7,195 nucleotides of DNA from positions 1-7,195 of the forward strand of contig JAESUV010000064.1 in NCBI GenBank assembly GCA_016762975.1, read 5' to 3'. This stretch comes from Gammaproteobacteria bacterium (GTDB lineage Bacteria; Pseudomonadota; Gammaproteobacteria; Pseudomonadales; Pseudohongiellaceae). Positions 6,217 to 7,195 of this stretch are shown one piece after another (the stretch's first letter is position 1; each line of letters begins with the position of its first letter). The translations under genes and the position numbers were made by a program. The notes under the pieces were generated by a model, which ran no database searches, had not been told where the DNA came from, and saw only the letters and a program-made list of their open reading frames with translations.

Positions 6217-7195
6217 ATGTCTGGCGAATATTTTAAGTATTTAATAACCGGCGGCTATGTTGTGCTGGTGTATTTCCTGTCTTGGATTGGCATGCGCCGG
6301 ACTAAGGATATTTCGGGCTTCTCTATCGGCAACAAAGATATGAGCCCCTACCTCGTCGGCATAACACTAGCCGCGTCCATTGCGTCAACCGCCACATTCG
6401 TGATCAATCCTGGGTTCATCTATGTTCATGGCTTGTCAGCTTACCTGCATTATGGGCTTGCTGGTAGCGCCGGTACTATCACCGCGTTTTTAACTCTGTC
6501 ACGAGGCTTTCTGCGCATAGGAGAGTCGTTCCAGGCGCTGACATTGCCGGATTGGATCTACCATCGCTATCAGCACCGTGGTTTCAGTCAGTACTTTGCT
6601 TTTATAAATCTATTATCGATCACCTTCGTTGTTCTTATTCTCGTCGGCTGTAGTCTGATTGTCACCAACCTGTTTCCGGTAGAGCAGAAGACAGCATTGG
6701 TGCTGATTCTGTTGTTTGTTTTCTCCTATGTGCTTATGGGGGGGACCTATGCTCATGCCTATACCAACACATTGCAGGGAATTATCATGTTGGTGGTTGC
6801 GCTGCTGTTGTTTATTCTTGGCTTGAAGTATTTTGAGGGCGGGTTTTTTACCGAACTTGCTGGTGTGGGAAAAAACTACGCCGCTGTGTATAACTCGGAC
6901 AGTGAACTCTATTACAGCTTCTTCTCGGTATTCGCGAGTGGTTTCATCATTACTTACGCTCTCATGCTACAGCCCCACATACTTACCAAGGTGCTGTATC
7001 TGCGCAGTGCGGCAGATCTGAACAAATTCATTGGAACCACCGTCGTCGTCGGTTTCATGTTCACACTTGTACTTATGGTGGGCTTTTTTGCGCGCCTCTC
7101 TGGCCTCGAAATATCCTCCCAAGATACGGTCGTGGTGGAATATCTGAATTATGAATTTTCCGGCTCTCCTCTAGGCGAGATATTCCTAACGTTTA
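6217..7195 (+). CDS. Sodium:solute symporter (SSS family), 3' end outside window
   Basis: Open reading frame running off the window edge, with 326 residues visible of a family usually near 450-600. It is an inner-membrane LeuT-fold transporter that would couple sodium entry to solute uptake. The first helix is at residues 8-26 (YLITGGYVVLVYFLSWIGM), followed by the loop DISGFSIGNKDMSPYLVG typical of the family. The next, broken helix is LAASIASTATFVINPGFIYVHG (written here in two parts: LAASIASTATF at 51-61 and VINPGFIYVHG at 62-72), where family members bind sodium. Further helices occur near residues 127-151, 159-174, 187-202 and 235-253. A TAG stop at 6211-6213 in frame just upstream makes the ATG at 6217 the first possible start. 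The ribosome site is weak (AAGGTG, 11 bases away). It is probably repressed by the divergent TetR protein. The substrate is unknown; a carboxylate is only a guess from the PsrA-like regulator. Confidence 0.9.
   Translation, partial: MSGEYFKYLITGGYVVLVYFLSWIGMRRTKDISGFSIGNKDMSPYLVGITLAASIASTATFVINPGFIYVHGLSAYLHYGLAGSAGTITAFLTLSRGFLRIGESFQALTLPDWIYHRYQHRGFSQYFAFINLLSITFVVLILVGCSLIVTNLFPVEQKTALVLILLFVFSYVLMGGTYAHAYTNTLQGIIMLVVALLLFILGLKYFEGGFFTELAGVGKNYAAVYNSDSELYYSFFSVFASGFIITYALMLQPHILTKVLYLRSAADLNKFIGTTVVVGFMFTLVLMVGFFARLSGLEISSQDTVVVEYLNYEFSGSPLGEIFLTF

Overview
The window looks like chromosomal DNA of a gammaproteobacterium, probably marine or environmental. The pointers are a SirB-family membrane protein, a Sel1-repeat lipoprotein, DUF3179 proteins, a TlpA-like thioredoxin and a TetR/sodium-symporter pair. 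Base composition is mixed and genes are tightly packed. This placement is an inference from gene types, not from a marker gene. No RNA gene, insertion sequence, CRISPR array or gene-free stretch over 300 bases was found.

Layout: (1) 1-1276, minus strand: a SirB-family four-helix membrane protein, preceded on its strand by a Sel1-repeat protein with a probable lipoprotein signal. These look like ordinary accessory or housekeeping genes. (2) 1433-4273, minus strand: a tightly coupled three-gene operon, read as a long exported DUF3179 protein, an outer-membrane beta-barrel protein, and a TlpA-type thioredoxin with a CPPC active site. The first junction is a TGATG one-base overlap and the second is an 11-base overlap. 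(3) 4439-5398, plus strand: a second, shorter exported DUF3179 protein, divergent from the operon across about 160 bases that hold an 18-bp palindrome. (4) 5447-6097, minus strand: a TetR-family repressor, divergent from (5) 6217 to the window end, plus strand: a sodium:solute symporter cut by the window edge. A perfect 24-bp palindrome sits between these two, overlapping a good sigma-70-like promoter that faces the symporter.

How the genes may work together: all four products of regions 2 and 3 carry export signals, so DUF3179 + barrel + TlpA + second DUF3179 reads as one envelope module of unknown function. One DUF3179 protein has a CPLC motif, the barrel has a CSC pair just after its signal peptide, and TlpA has CPPC, so a thiol-redox or metal-handling theme is possible but unproven. 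The DUF3179 domain itself looks like a tandem duplication. The long paralog also carries a separate N-terminal extension made of two similar segments of about 40 residues. Regions 4 and 5 form a classical self-contained repressor/transporter switch with no visible link to the module.
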